Positions 44,193 through 53,125 of a DNA stretch of 64,000 bases are shown here, piece by piece. The notes beneath the pieces are model-generated. The model was given only the letters and a program-made list of their open reading frames with translations. It was not told where the DNA came from and made no database searches. The translations under genes and the position numbers were made by a program. This DNA is from Nocardiopsis sp. NRRL B-16309 (lineage in GTDB: Bacteria; Actinomycetota; Actinomycetes; Streptosporangiales; Streptosporangiaceae): positions 62,001-126,000 of the forward strand of contig NZ_LGEC01000016.1 of NCBI RefSeq assembly GCF_001279585.1, read 5' to 3'. Positions within the stretch are counted from its first letter, which is position 1. Each line of letters starts with the position of its first letter.

Positions 44193-44220
44193 CGAGAATG
44201 CTCTAAATCCATGATTCTCG
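44193..44220. promoter_or_regulatory. Palindrome upstream of MMPL gene
   Basis: CGAGAAT, 14 bases, then ATTCTCG. It sits 23 bp upstream of the preferred GTG start, in an A+T-rich patch that also contains TTTTTT. It looks like an operator for an unidentified repressor. Confidence 0.55.
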
Positions 44221-44326
44221 GATTTCGAGCTTTTTTGACGACGTCAGGCTACCCCCTCCCGACCCGGTACGCGCACCGGCCCCCGTGATCTCGGCGTCCC
44301 CGCGGGCACCCGGACGCGGCGCCCCC

Positions 44327-45820
44327 TCAGTGCGCCGCGGCCGGGTCCTCGCGCACGGCCCGCCGCGCGATGTTGCGGGCCATGGATCCGAAGACGATGC
44401 CGTGGAAGGGCGTCACGGCCCACCAGTACAGGTGGCCGGACAGGCCGCGCGGGCGGAAGAGCGCGCGCTGGTGGTAGACCGTGCGTCCCCCCACCCGTGC
44501 CACGCCCAGCTCCAGCCACGCCAGTCCCGGCAACCGCATCTCCGCGCGCAGGCGCAGCAGGCGGCCGGGCACGATCTCCTCCACGCGCCAGAAGTCCAGC
44601 GAGTCGCCCGTCCGCAGCCGTGCCGGGTCGCGCCGCCCCCTGCGCGGCCCCACCCCGCCCATCGCCAGGTCGATCCAGCCCCGCGCCGACCAGGCCAGCG
44701 GCCACGAGTACCAGCCGCGCTCGCCCCCGATGCCCTCGACGACACGCCACAGCCGCTCCGGCGAGGCGTTCACCCGGCGGGCCCGGCGGTCGGTGTACAG
44801 GCTGCCCCCGGCCCAGTCGGGATCGGTCGGCAGCGGGTCCGACGGCGCGTCCGGCCACGCCGCCGACGACCAGCGCGTGTCCACCCGCGCCTGGTCGACG
44901 CGGCGCAGCGCCAGCTCCACGGCCTGGTCGAACCCGATCCGGCCGTGGTCGTCGAGCAGGTCGGACAGGTCGTCCTCGCCGCAGACCGCGTCGTGGCGCA
45001 GCGACTCCACGAGCGGCCGGGCGACCGACGGCGGCACCGGCGAGATGAGGCCGACCCACAGGCTCGACAGCCCGGGCGAGAGCACCGGCACCGGCAGGAT
45101 CAGCCGGCGCGACAACCCCGCGACCTTCGCGAAGCGCTGGATCATCTCGGCGTAGGTCAGCACCTCCGGGCCGCCGATGTCGAAGGAGCGTTCGGTCCCC
45201 TCGGGCAGGTCGAGCGCCCGGACCAGCAGTCGGAGCACGTCGCGGACCGCGATCGGCTGCACCCGGCTGGACACCCAGCGCGGCGTCGTCATCGCGGGCA
45301 GGCGCTCGGTCAGGTACCGCAGCATCTCGAAGGACGCCGAGCCGGACCCGAGGATCACCGCGGCGCGCAGGACCACGGTCGGCACCGGCCCCTCCGACAG
45401 GATGCGGCCGACCTCCTCCCGGGAGGCCATGTGCGGCGACAGCTCCGCGTTCCTGGGCGCGAGGCCGCCGAGGTAGACCAGGCGGCGCACGCCGGCCTCA
45501 CCCGACGCGCGGGCGACGTTGGCCGCCGCCCGCGCGTCGGTGCCCTCGAAGCCGCGCCCGCCGGCCATGGAGTGCACCAGGTAGTACGCGGCCCCGACGC
45601 CGTCCAGGGCCTCGGCGAGCCCCTCCCCCGAGACGACGTCGCCCCGGACGACCTCCACCCGGTCCCGCCAGGGGTGGTCGCGCAGCTTGGCCGGCGTGCG
45701 GGCCAGGCAGCGCACCCGGCACCCGGCCGCCAGCAGCTCCGGGACCAGGCGGCCGCCGATGTAGCCGGTCGCGCCGATCACCAGGACGCGCCCGGGCCCG
45801 CTCCTCCGTGGCCCGCTCAT
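44327..45820 (-). CDS. NAD(P)-binding SDR with DUF2867 domain
   Basis: This protein of 497 residues has an N-terminal NmrA-like Rossmann domain (VLVIGATGYIGGRLVPELLA and YYLVHSMAGG). A C-terminal DUF2867 domain of polyketide-cyclase type follows from about residue 330 (WRVVEGIGGERGWYSWPLAW and HQRALFRPRGLSGHLYWWAV). This two-domain form is common in actinobacteria near carotenoid or light-response genes. Its start overlaps the DUF4383 stop by 4 bp, so the two are coupled. Confidence 0.88.
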   Translation of the reverse strand: MSGPRRSGPGRVLVIGATGYIGGRLVPELLAAGCRVRCLARTPAKLRDHPWRDRVEVVRGDVVSGEGLAEALDGVGAAYYLVHSMAGGRGFEGTDARAAANVARASGEAGVRRLVYLGGLAPRNAELSPHMASREEVGRILSEGPVPTVVLRAAVILGSGSASFEMLRYLTERLPAMTTPRWVSSRVQPIAVRDVLRLLVRALDLPEGTERSFDIGGPEVLTYAEMIQRFAKVAGLSRRLILPVPVLSPGLSSLWVGLISPVPPSVARPLVESLRHDAVCGEDDLSDLLDDHGRIGFDQAVELALRRVDQARVDTRWSSAAWPDAPSDPLPTDPDWAGGSLYTDRRARRVNASPERLWRVVEGIGGERGWYSWPLAWSARGWIDLAMGGVGPRRGRRDPARLRTGDSLDFWRVEEIVPGRLLRLRAEMRLPGLAWLELGVARVGGRTVYHQRALFRPRGLSGHLYWWAVTPFHGIVFGSMARNIARRAVREDPAAAH

Positions 45821-46317
45821 CCGTGCGCCCGCGGGAGCCCGGTCCCGTGCCACCGCGGCCCCCGCGCGCGGTGCTCACGGAACGGGTTGTCCTCGGCCAG
45901 GCCGCCGCTGAAGCGCCCGTACATCCCGAAGGTCATCAGCATCAGCCCCACCACGAAGCTGAAGATGACGTTGGGCATCGAGAAGGCCAGGATGTTGGGT
46001 CCCGCGCTCATCAGGTAGAGGTTGACCAGCCCGCTCCCCACGAACGCCGTGCCCATGACCGTGCACACGGTGGAGGCGAACACTCCCCCGAGCACCGCCG
46101 CCCCCAGCAGCAGGGCGCCGAAGGCCACCGAGAGGAAGCCCAGGGCCCCGTTGGTGGACAGCCCAGCCACCACTTCCCCCTGTGTGTCGAACAGCGGCAG
46201 CCGGGTCGTCAGCCCCGCCCACCCGAAACCGATCAGGATGAGCGCGGTCGCCCCGGCGCCCACCCGGTAGACGGTGTCCAGCCGACGGTCGGGCCTGCGG
46301 CGTGTGTCGAGTTCCAT
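45817..46317 (-). CDS. DUF4383 membrane protein
   Basis: This 166-residue protein has four membrane spans (RVGAGATALILIGFGWAGL, ALGFLSVAFGALLLGAAVLG, TVCTVMGTAFVGSGLVNLYL, VIFSFVVGLMLMTFGMYGRF) and matches the DUF4383 pattern. Its role is unknown. It is divergent from the LitR-type regulator with only about 90 bp between starts, and is followed by the SDR/DUF2867 gene in the same operon. Light control is therefore likely. Confidence 0.85.
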   Translation of the reverse strand: MELDTRRRPDRRLDTVYRVGAGATALILIGFGWAGLTTRLPLFDTQGEVVAGLSTNGALGFLSVAFGALLLGAAVLGGVFASTVCTVMGTAFVGSGLVNLYLMSAGPNILAFSMPNVIFSFVVGLMLMTFGMYGRFSGGLAEDNPFREHRARGPRWHGTGLPRAHG

Positions 46318-46379
46318 GATCCGCCCCCCTCGCGGTGTCCTTGCAGCTAGAGTCTGCCCACAGTGGCGCGGGCCACAAG

Positions 46380-46398
46380 TCGCATCGCTTTCGCATCG
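46380..46398. promoter_or_regulatory. Direct repeats TCGCATCG with 11-bp period
   Basis: TCGCATCG occurs at 46380-46387 and 46391-46398, just upstream of the LitR-type start. The 11-bp period matches the direct-repeat operators known for CarH-type photoreceptors. A related inverted CGATGCG is present upstream of crtE (55891-55897). Confidence 0.45.
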
Positions 46399-46410
46399 GT
46401 TGGGGACACC

Positions 46411-47331
46411 ATGTCCGACGCGCTCACTCCCGGGGCCGCCGCGCGGCTGCTCGGCGTGGCCCCGGCCACCCTGCGCAGCTGGGACCGCCGCTACGGCATC
46501 GGTCCCCGCGAGCGCAGTCCGGGCGGCCACCGCCGCTACGGCCCCGGCGACCTGGCCCGGCTGCGCACCCTGTGCCGCTTGGTGGGCGAGGGGCTGCCGC
46601 CCGCCGAGGCGGCGCGCCAGGCGCTCGACACCGCGTCGGGATCGGTCCACGAGGACGCCGCCGACGCGAACGTCGGCCCGGCCCCCGCCGACCAGGACCT
46701 GCCGGTGGGCGCCGGCCCGGCGGCGCTGCAGGGAGTGGCGCGCGCGGCGATGCGCCTGGACGCCGACCTGGTGGAGTCGTTGCTGGAGGAGCGCCTGCGG
46801 GAGTCGGGCGTCGTGGGGGCGTGGGAGGAACTGGCCCAGCCCCTGTTGTACGGCATGGGACGCAAGTGGGAGGCGACCCGCACCTACGTGGAGGTGGAGC
46901 ACCTGCTGTCGTGGTGCGTGTCCTCCGCGCTGCGCCGGGTCGCGGCCGGTCCGGTGGACGGGTCGACGCGGGTGCGGCCCGTGCTCTTGGCCTGCACGCC
47001 GCGGGAGATGCACGGCCTACCGGTCGAGGCCCTGGCGGCGGCGCTGCGGGAGGCCGGGTCGCCGTACCGGGTCCTGGGCCCCTGCACCCCGGTGGAGGCG
47101 ACGCTGCGCGCCCTGCGGCGGCTGGGCCCGCGGGCCCTGGTCCTGTGGTCGCACGCGCCGAAGCAGGCCGACGCCGCCGTCTTGGCCGCGGCCGCCCGGG
47201 CGGCCGCCGACGCGCCCGTCGACACCGCGGTGTTCACCGCCGGGCCGGGATGGCGGGAGGGCGGCGCGACCCGGTTCGCGCACGGCCACCTGGGCTCGCT
47301 CCGCGACGCGGTGGCGGCCCTGCTGCGGTAG
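46411..47331 (+). CDS. litR: MerR-type light-responsive regulator with cobalamin-binding domain (LitR/CarH)
   Basis: This 306-residue protein has a MerR HTH (PGAAARLLGVAPATLRSWDR, then RYGIGPRERSPGGHRRYG) and a C-terminal adenosylcobalamin-binding domain. The light-sensing signature W-x9-E-H is present at Trp153, Glu163 and His164. The lower-ligand His is probably His201 in PREMHGLPV. In the dark such proteins form a DNA-bound tetramer; light breaks the cobalt-carbon bond and releases DNA. ATG at 46411 follows GGGGA. It lies between the DUF4383/SDR operon and crtY, so it very likely makes the crt locus light-inducible. Confidence 0.9.
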   Translation: MSDALTPGAAARLLGVAPATLRSWDRRYGIGPRERSPGGHRRYGPGDLARLRTLCRLVGEGLPPAEAARQALDTASGSVHEDAADANVGPAPADQDLPVGAGPAALQGVARAAMRLDADLVESLLEERLRESGVVGAWEELAQPLLYGMGRKWEATRTYVEVEHLLSWCVSSALRRVAAGPVDGSTRVRPVLLACTPREMHGLPVEALAAALREAGSPYRVLGPCTPVEATLRALRRLGPRALVLWSHAPKQADAAVLAAAARAAADAPVDTAVFTAGPGWREGGATRFAHGHLGSLRDAVAALLR

Positions 47332-47414
47332 CCGGTCGCACTCGGCGAGCCAGGCGGGACGAAGCTTCCGGTCAGCGTCCCCGGCCGGTGCGCCCCGGTC
47401 GCGCTCGGCGAGCC
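47332..47414. repeat. Duplicated 20-bp sequence in litR/crtY gap
   Basis: CCGGTCGCACTCGGCGAGCC (47332-47351) recurs with one change at 47395-47414. The 104-bp gap between these convergent genes has no clear stem-loop. Confidence 0.6.
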
Positions 47415-47435
47415 CGCCGGTGCTCCCGGTCGGCA

Positions 47436-48647
47436 TCACGGGACTCGCCCACCCCCTCCGGCCGGGCCGCCGCGCCCGGCGAGGCGGTGCCACAGGTGCT
47501 CGGCGGTGGTCAGGGACATCGCGCCGACGGGGGTGGTCAGGCCCATGGCCAGTTCGCGGTGCAGCGGGGAGTCGCCGTCCAGGAAGGCCAGCACGTCGCC
47601 GAGCCGGTTCCGCGCGAACAGCCCGGTGAAGAACTCCGCGCCCTGGACCCGCCCGGTGTCCAGGGCCCGCAGCATGACCGCGTCTATGGCCAGGTGGCGG
47701 CGGCGGTGCGGAACCGGCGGCACCGGCACGCGCCCGTCCGCGAGGGCGGCGGCCACCGCGCGCGCCTGGCGTCCCACCCCGCTGAACGTGTAGCCGGTGG
47801 CGGGCCGGGTCGCGCCCCCCGCCGCCCCCAGCCGGAACAGGCGCCGCCCCACCCGGGTGGGCGTCCGCGCGTCGGTCATCGGGATGACGCCCTGTTCGGC
47901 GGCGGTCACCTCCACCTCCCCGAGCCCGGCGAGCGCGCAGTAGTCGGCCAGCGCGCTCTCGTAGGCGGGCGTGCTCAGTGCGGTGCGGCCGAACTCGGTG
48001 TACTCGACCAGCGCGGTGCGGCGCGTGAGCGGGAGCACGTAGCCGAAGGACACCCCGTGCCGGGGCTGCGGTGTGCGCAGGTCCATCAGCACGGCCGCCG
48101 CGGGATCGAAGGCGTCCCCGGGGGTGCGCACGAACCAGCCCCGGAAGTGCTGGAGCAGCCTGGTCCGCGCCGGGAGCGGGCGGGGCGGCGGGCGGGAGTC
48201 GAACACCCAGCGGGCGGTGAGGGTCCGCGGCGAGCCGTCGGGGGCCGTGGCGGACACCGTGGCGTGGTCGGGCCCGTCCGCCAGGCCGGTCACGAACAGC
48301 GTGCGCTGGTCCACGTGCCCGCCGGAGCGCGCCCGCACGTGCTCGGCGACGTCGGTCGAGCGCAGCATCTTGTACACGTAGGGGTCGGCCCGAGAGGTGC
48401 GTTCCGTCCCGTCCGCGCCCACGACGGACAGGTTCTCCCAGCGCGCGGCCAGCAGCGCGTCCCACGGGCCCCCGCCCCGTTCCCAGAAGCACCAGGTCCG
48501 CGGCGGCGGCGTGTGCGGGCCCGGCGGAGCCTCGACCAGCACCGCGTCCAACGGGACACCGCGCCGTTCGTTGACCCGCCCCATCAGGTGGGCGAGAGTG
48601 AGCCCAGCGGCTCCCCCGCCGATGATCGCCACGTCGTAGTCGGCCAT
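47436..48647 (-). CDS. crtY: Lycopene beta-cyclase
   Basis: This 403-residue FAD/NAD(P)-fold enzyme converts lycopene to beta-carotene by closing both ends. It has the dinucleotide motif YDVAIIGGGAAGLTLAHLM and the family blocks PPRTWCFWE, FDSRPPP, FRGWFVRTP, SFGYVLPLT and GATRPATGYTFSGVGRQ. No membrane span is obvious. It is divergent from crtT-crtU with only 65 bp between starts, so both may share a control region. Confidence 0.93.
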   Translation of the reverse strand: MADYDVAIIGGGAAGLTLAHLMGRVNERRGVPLDAVLVEAPPGPHTPPPRTWCFWERGGGPWDALLAARWENLSVVGADGTERTSRADPYVYKMLRSTDVAEHVRARSGGHVDQRTLFVTGLADGPDHATVSATAPDGSPRTLTARWVFDSRPPPRPLPARTRLLQHFRGWFVRTPGDAFDPAAAVLMDLRTPQPRHGVSFGYVLPLTRRTALVEYTEFGRTALSTPAYESALADYCALAGLGEVEVTAAEQGVIPMTDARTPTRVGRRLFRLGAAGGATRPATGYTFSGVGRQARAVAAALADGRVPVPPVPHRRRHLAIDAVMLRALDTGRVQGAEFFTGLFARNRLGDVLAFLDGDSPLHRELAMGLTTPVGAMSLTTAEHLWHRLAGRGGPAGGGGRVP

Positions 48648-48712
48648 GCGACCAGCATGCCCGCCGCGCGGCGGTCCGCGGGCGGGCGACATCCACCAGC
48701 CCGGGGAAGGGT

Positions 48713-49465
48713 ATGTCCAGCACCACGATCGAGATGAAGCACGGCGCGGTCACCGACGAGTTCGACCACGCCGCCCGCTCCTACGACCGGCTGGTGGCCG
48801 CCAATCCCGGCTACCACTCCCACCTGCGCGCCTCCGCGCGGCGGCTGCGCCTGCCGGGCCGGGGAGAGGGCCTGCGCCTGCTGGACCTGGGCTGCGGCAC
48901 GGGCGCCTCCACGGCCGCCCTGCTGCGCGCGGCGCCGCTGGCGCGGATCGCCGCGGTGGACGCCTCGCGCGGCATGCTCGACGCGGCCGCCGCGAAGGAG
49001 TGGCCGCGGGGGGTCACCTTCCATCGGGCCCGGGCCGAGGAGATCACCCCCGCGTGGGCGGACGAGCACCTCGGCGGGCCCGCCGACGCCGTCTTCGCGG
49101 CCTACCTGATCCGCAACGTCCCCGACCCCGACGCGCTGCTGGCCTCGGTGCGCTCGGTGCTGCGGCCCGGCGGCCGACTGGCCCTGCACGAGTACTCGGT
49201 GGCCGACTCACCGGCGGCGCGCGCGGTGTGGTCCGCCGTGTGCTGGGGCGTGGTCATCCCCGCGGGCGGCGCGCTCACCGGCCGCACAGACCTGTTCCGC
49301 TACCTGTGGCGCAGCGCCATGGAGTTCGACGGGCGCGCGGGCCTGTTGGACCGCATGCGCCGGGCCGGTCTGGTGACCGTGGCGAGCGCGCCCCTCCCGG
49401 GATGGCAGTACGGGATCACGCACACGTTCGTGGGCGCCCGCCCGCTGGAGGGCCGGACCAGATGA
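48713..49465 (+). CDS. crtT: SAM-dependent methyltransferase of the crt locus (CrtT-like)
   Basis: This 250-residue class I methyltransferase has motif I LLDLGCGTGASTAALLRA, motif II IAAVDASRGML and the loop FAAYLIRNVPDPDALLASVR. The order crtY-crtT-crtU is the one known from streptomycete isorenieratene clusters, in which CrtT's exact step is not settled. Its stop overlaps the crtU start (ATGA). GGGGAAGGG precedes the ATG. Confidence 0.87.
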   Translation: MSSTTIEMKHGAVTDEFDHAARSYDRLVAANPGYHSHLRASARRLRLPGRGEGLRLLDLGCGTGASTAALLRAAPLARIAAVDASRGMLDAAAAKEWPRGVTFHRARAEEITPAWADEHLGGPADAVFAAYLIRNVPDPDALLASVRSVLRPGGRLALHEYSVADSPAARAVWSAVCWGVVIPAGGALTGRTDLFRYLWRSAMEFDGRAGLLDRMRRAGLVTVASAPLPGWQYGITHTFVGARPLEGRTR

Positions 49466-51171
49466 GCGCGGAACGGATGGGCAGGGCCGACGCGACGGGT
49501 TCCCGGGGCGACGGAGCCGATCCGCCAGTAAGGGGGGCCGGCCCCGGGGCCGACGCGACGCGCTCCCGCGCCAACGGGGCAGGCTCCCGGATCGACGCGG
49601 CCGGTTTCCGAGCAGAGCCGGCCGACCCCCGGGCCGAGGCCCTGCGCCCCGCCCCGCCCTCGGGGCCCCGGCCGCGGCAGACCCCTCGCGCGGCCGTGAT
49701 CGGGGGCGGGATCGCCGGGCTGGCCGCGGCCTGCGCCCTGGCCGAGCGCGACGTGGAGGCGGTCGTGTTCGAGCGCGAGGACACCCTGGGCGGTCGGCTG
49801 CGCGGCTGGGAGACCGTCCTGGCCGACGGGTCCCGGGCCACCATGACGCGGGGCTTCCACGCGTTCTTCCGGCAGTACTACAACCTGCGGGCCCTGCTGC
49901 GGCGGTCCGACCCCGGCCTGGACGGGCTGGTCCCGCTCGCCGACTACCCGCTCGTGCACCGCGACGGGCCGCGCGACCGCTTCGCGGGCCTGCCCCCGGT
50001 TCCGCCGTGGAACGCCGCCGTCCTGGCGGCCGTGAGCCCGAGCTTCCCGCTGCGCGACCTGGCGCGGGTGAACGTGCCCGCCGCGCTCCAGCTGCTGGAC
50101 GTGGACACACCCGGGGTCTACGAGCGACTGGACCACCTGAGCGCACGGGAGTTCCTGGACGCGGTCCGCTTCCCGCCGACCGCGCGCCACCTGGCCTTCG
50201 AGGTGTTCACCCGCAGCTTCTTCGCCTCCCCCGACCGGCTCTCGGCCGCCGAGCTGGCGGTCATGTTCCACGTGTACTTCCTCGGCTCGTCCGAGGGGCT
50301 GGTCTTCGACGTGCCCCGCTCACCGTTCCCGCAGGCGCTGTGGGACCCGTTGTGCGCGCGTCTGGCCGACGAGGGCGCGGTGCTGCGCCCCGGCACGCCG
50401 GTCGGGTCGGTCGAGCGCGGACGGCACCGCCGGTTCCGCGTCGCCTGGGGCGGCGGAGAGGCGCAGGAGTTCGACGGCGTGGTGCTCGCCACCGACCCGG
50501 GCGGACTGCGCGCCCTGGTCGCGGCCTCCCCCGGGCTGGGCGACGCCGCCTGGCGCGACCGGGTGGCGCGGCTGCCGAGCGCGCCGCCCTTCCTGGTCTC
50601 GCGCTACTGGCTGGACCGGCCCGTGCGCCCGCACCGGCCCGCCTTCCTGGGCACCGCCGGGTACCCCACCCTGGACAACGTCAGCGTGCTGGAGCGCTAC
50701 GAGGACCAGGCGCGCGACTGGGCGCGGCGCACCGGCGGCTCGGTCGTGGAGCTGCACGCCTACGCGCTGGAGCCCGGGTGCGACCCCGACGCCGAACGGG
50801 CCTCGCTGTGGGAACAGGCCGCGACCGTCTACCCGGAGCTGCGCGCCGCCCGCGCGGTCGACTCCCGGCACGAGCTGCGGGCGGACTGCCCCCTGTTCCC
50901 GCCGGGGAGCCACCGGGACCGCGTGCGGGTCGGCACGCCCGACCCCCTGCTGGCGGTGGCCGGTGACCACGTGGGCGTGGACCTGCCGGTCGCGCTGATG
51001 GAACGGGCCGCCACCAGCGGGTTCCTGGCCGCCAACGCGCTGCTGTCCCGCTGGGGGCGGCCGGGGCACACCGTGTGGAGCGTGCCGTCGCGCGGACGGA
51101 GCCGCCCGCTGCGCGCCCTGGCCCGGGCGGCGCGTCAGCCGGGCCAGCGGCCCGAGGCGCGCAGCAGGTAG
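49462..51171 (+). CDS. crtU: Carotene desaturase/methyltransferase (isorenieratene synthase-like)
   Basis: This 569-residue FAD-dependent enzyme has the motif AAVIGGGIAGLAAACALAER at about residue 77, the CrtU-type block MTRGFHAFFRQYYNLRALLR, and a conserved C-terminal FAD motif (AGDHVGVDLPVALMERA). It is expected to turn beta-rings of beta-carotene into aromatic rings, giving isorenieratene. The first 75 residues are an Ala/Gly/Arg-rich extension of low complexity. The 3' end overlaps the convergent Rieske gene by 37 bp. Confidence 0.88.
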   Translation: MSAERMGRADATGSRGDGADPPVRGAGPGADATRSRANGAGSRIDAAGFRAEPADPRAEALRPAPPSGPRPRQTPRAAVIGGGIAGLAAACALAERDVEAVVFEREDTLGGRLRGWETVLADGSRATMTRGFHAFFRQYYNLRALLRRSDPGLDGLVPLADYPLVHRDGPRDRFAGLPPVPPWNAAVLAAVSPSFPLRDLARVNVPAALQLLDVDTPGVYERLDHLSAREFLDAVRFPPTARHLAFEVFTRSFFASPDRLSAAELAVMFHVYFLGSSEGLVFDVPRSPFPQALWDPLCARLADEGAVLRPGTPVGSVERGRHRRFRVAWGGGEAQEFDGVVLATDPGGLRALVAASPGLGDAAWRDRVARLPSAPPFLVSRYWLDRPVRPHRPAFLGTAGYPTLDNVSVLERYEDQARDWARRTGGSVVELHAYALEPGCDPDAERASLWEQAATVYPELRAARAVDSRHELRADCPLFPPGSHRDRVRVGTPDPLLAVAGDHVGVDLPVALMERAATSGFLAANALLSRWGRPGHTVWSVPSRGRSRPLRALARAARQPGQRPEARSR

Positions 51172-52142
51172 CGGCGCTCGGCGTAGGCGAGGTCGTCGCG
51201 CCACAGCCGCCGCGCGGCCGTGCGCAGGAGCGGGCGCACGGCCCCGGCGAGCCGGCGGGCCAGCGCGAAGCCGGGGCGCCCGGACGCGGCCACGGTCGCC
51301 TCGATGACCGCCGTGCGCGGGACGCCGTCCCGGTCCGTGCCCAGGGGCGTGGCGTGGGTCTCGACCACGCTGCCCACTCCCTCGCCCTCGGTGATGCGCA
51401 TGACGACGGTCCGCGGTTCGGGGCAGGTGAACTCGGCCCGGACCGGGACGCCCCACCGCCCGGCCACCTTGAAGCCCACGTCCACGACCATCCGGTCGGG
51501 TTCGGGGTCGGGGCCCTCCGGCACCTCGACGACCCTCAGGCCCAGGAACGAGTAGGGGTGGAACCAGGACCCGTGCCACGGGTCGAGGCGGTTGGCGATC
51601 ACGTCCTCGGGCTCGCAGCGGCCCGCCAGGCTCTCCACGGCGGAGATGGCGGCCTCGGCCCGGGGCCGCTCCGGTACGACGGGTTCCGGCAGGGGCTCCT
51701 CCCCGCCCTCGCGGTCCAGGCGGACCCACACGAGCACGCCGTCGTCGTGCGCGGGATAGGGGCTCCAGCCCGGGAATCCGTCCGAGCCCAGGGACAGGCC
51801 GTGCCACCGGCACACCAGGCGCCCCTCGGCCACCGCGCCCCGGCACAGCGGGGCGCCCAGGTGCGGGCAGGCGCCTGGCCCCGCGTGCGGGGTCCCGTCC
51901 GGGGTCCGCCAGGCCACCAGCTCGGTCCCGGCGACCACCCGGCCGAACGGCCGGTCCGCGCGGACCTGCTCACTCGCGGCGAGCACGAACCAGTTGCCGG
52001 AGGGCCGGACCAGCGCGCGTTTGAGCGCGGCTCCGATGACGGCCGGGGCGGCGCCCCGCCAGGTGGGCTCCTGGGCGTTCCACCGGGTCGAGGGAAGCCG
52101 GGACAGCGGGAACCGGCCGGTTCCGGGTTCGGGGGTGCTCAC
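51135..52142 (-). CDS. Rieske non-heme iron oxygenase-like protein (DUF5914 type)
   Basis: This 335-residue protein has a Rieske [2Fe-2S] site with Cys92 and His94 (CPHLGAPLC) and Cys111 and His114 (VCRWHGLSL). A catalytic domain follows with Asp187-x2-His190-x4-His195 (LDPWHGSWFH), the mononuclear iron motif of Rieske oxygenases. It is probably an oxygenase that hydroxylates a carotenoid end ring or related lipid; this is inferred from its operon. It is the last gene of crtE-crtI-crtB-Rieske and starts at a GTG overlapping the crtB stop. An electron-supply partner is not seen. Confidence 0.85.
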   Translation of the reverse strand: MSTPEPGTGRFPLSRLPSTRWNAQEPTWRGAAPAVIGAALKRALVRPSGNWFVLAASEQVRADRPFGRVVAGTELVAWRTPDGTPHAGPGACPHLGAPLCRGAVAEGRLVCRWHGLSLGSDGFPGWSPYPAHDDGVLVWVRLDREGGEEPLPEPVVPERPRAEAAISAVESLAGRCEPEDVIANRLDPWHGSWFHPYSFLGLRVVEVPEGPDPEPDRMVVDVGFKVAGRWGVPVRAEFTCPEPRTVVMRITEGEGVGSVVETHATPLGTDRDGVPRTAVIEATVAASGRPGFALARRLAGAVRPLLRTAARRLWRDDLAYAERRYLLRASGRWPG

Positions 52143-53125
52143 GAATCAGTCCTCCACAGGTGGGCGCCGCGTTCCGCGCTCCGCGGACGCGGAACCGACC
52201 GTGCCAGCAGCGAACGGGCCAGGGCGGGCACCGCGGCGACCGCCTTGCGGGTGTCCGAGACCCGGTGCCGGACGCTCCAGACGTCGTGGTCGGCGGCGCG
52301 GATCTCGTCCAGGATGGCGCGGTAGAGCCGGAAGGCGGTGGCGACACACGGTCGGGCCACGGGCGAGAGCATCGCGATGCCGGGGCGCGCCCTGCGGTAG
52401 AAGTCCTCGTTGACCTCCACCAGGGCGGCGACGGCGCGGCGGGCGCGCGGGTCCGCCGCGCGGGCGCGCCAACAGCGCTCCAGCAGGCCCCGGTCGACCC
52501 CGTGCTCGGCCAGCACGTCCGCGGGCAGGTAGACGCGGCCCCGGTCCAGGTCCTCGGCCACGTCGCGCAGGAAGTTGGTGAGCTGGAAGGCCTCGCCCAG
52601 CGCGGCGGCGTGCGGGGCGGCCTCCTCGCGGGGCACGACGGTGCCCAGGACCGGCAGCACCTGCAGGCCGATGACGGCCGCGGATCCGTACATGTAGGTG
52701 CGCAGGTGCGCCAGGTCGGTGTACCGCGTGACGGTCAGGTCCATCCGCATCGAGGCCATGAACGCCGTGAAGTAGTCGTCGGGCAGGCGGTAGCGCCGTG
52801 CCGTGTCCGCGAGCGCGCGCAGCGCGGGGTCGGGGGCCTCGCCGCCGGACAGCACCAGCGCCAGCCCGGCTTCGACGGCGTCCAGGCGCTCGTGCTGATC
52901 GGCGACGGTGGTGCCCGGGGCGGGTTCGTCCACGATGTCGTCCACCCACCGCGCGAACCCGTACAGCGCGTGCACCGCGGGCCTGCGCCCGGGGGGCAGG
53001 ACGCGCGTGGCCGTGTAGTAGGTGCGCCCGTGGCGGGCGTGCAGGGCCCGGCAGTACACGTAGTCGGCCCGGAGCCGGTCCCCGCTGATGCCTGCCGCGT
53101 CGAGTTCGCCGAGGACGCCCCTCAC
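52139..53125 (-). CDS. crtB: Phytoene synthase
   Basis: This 328-residue prenyl-condensing enzyme joins two GGPP molecules to phytoene. The first Asp-rich motif is DDIVD at residues 62-66 (FARWVDDIVDEP), and the second is RDVAEDLDRGRVYLP with the usual FQLTNFL before it. GTG at 53125 overlaps the crtI stop (GTGA), so it is coupled. Length and motifs are normal for the family. Confidence 0.94.
   Translation of the reverse strand: MRGVLGELDAAGISGDRLRADYVYCRALHARHGRTYYTATRVLPPGRRPAVHALYGFARWVDDIVDEPAPGTTVADQHERLDAVEAGLALVLSGGEAPDPALRALADTARRYRLPDDYFTAFMASMRMDLTVTRYTDLAHLRTYMYGSAAVIGLQVLPVLGTVVPREEAAPHAAALGEAFQLTNFLRDVAEDLDRGRVYLPADVLAEHGVDRGLLERCWRARAADPRARRAVAALVEVNEDFYRRARPGIAMLSPVARPCVATAFRLYRAILDEIRAADHDVWSVRHRVSDTRKAVAAVPALARSLLARSVPRPRSAERGAHLWRTDS

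Noticed and set aside
47332..47414. LitR operator in the litR/crtY gap
   Set aside because: The duplicated CCGGTCGC.CTCGGCGAGCC lies between the 3' ends of convergent genes, not in a promoter, so an operator role is unlikely.
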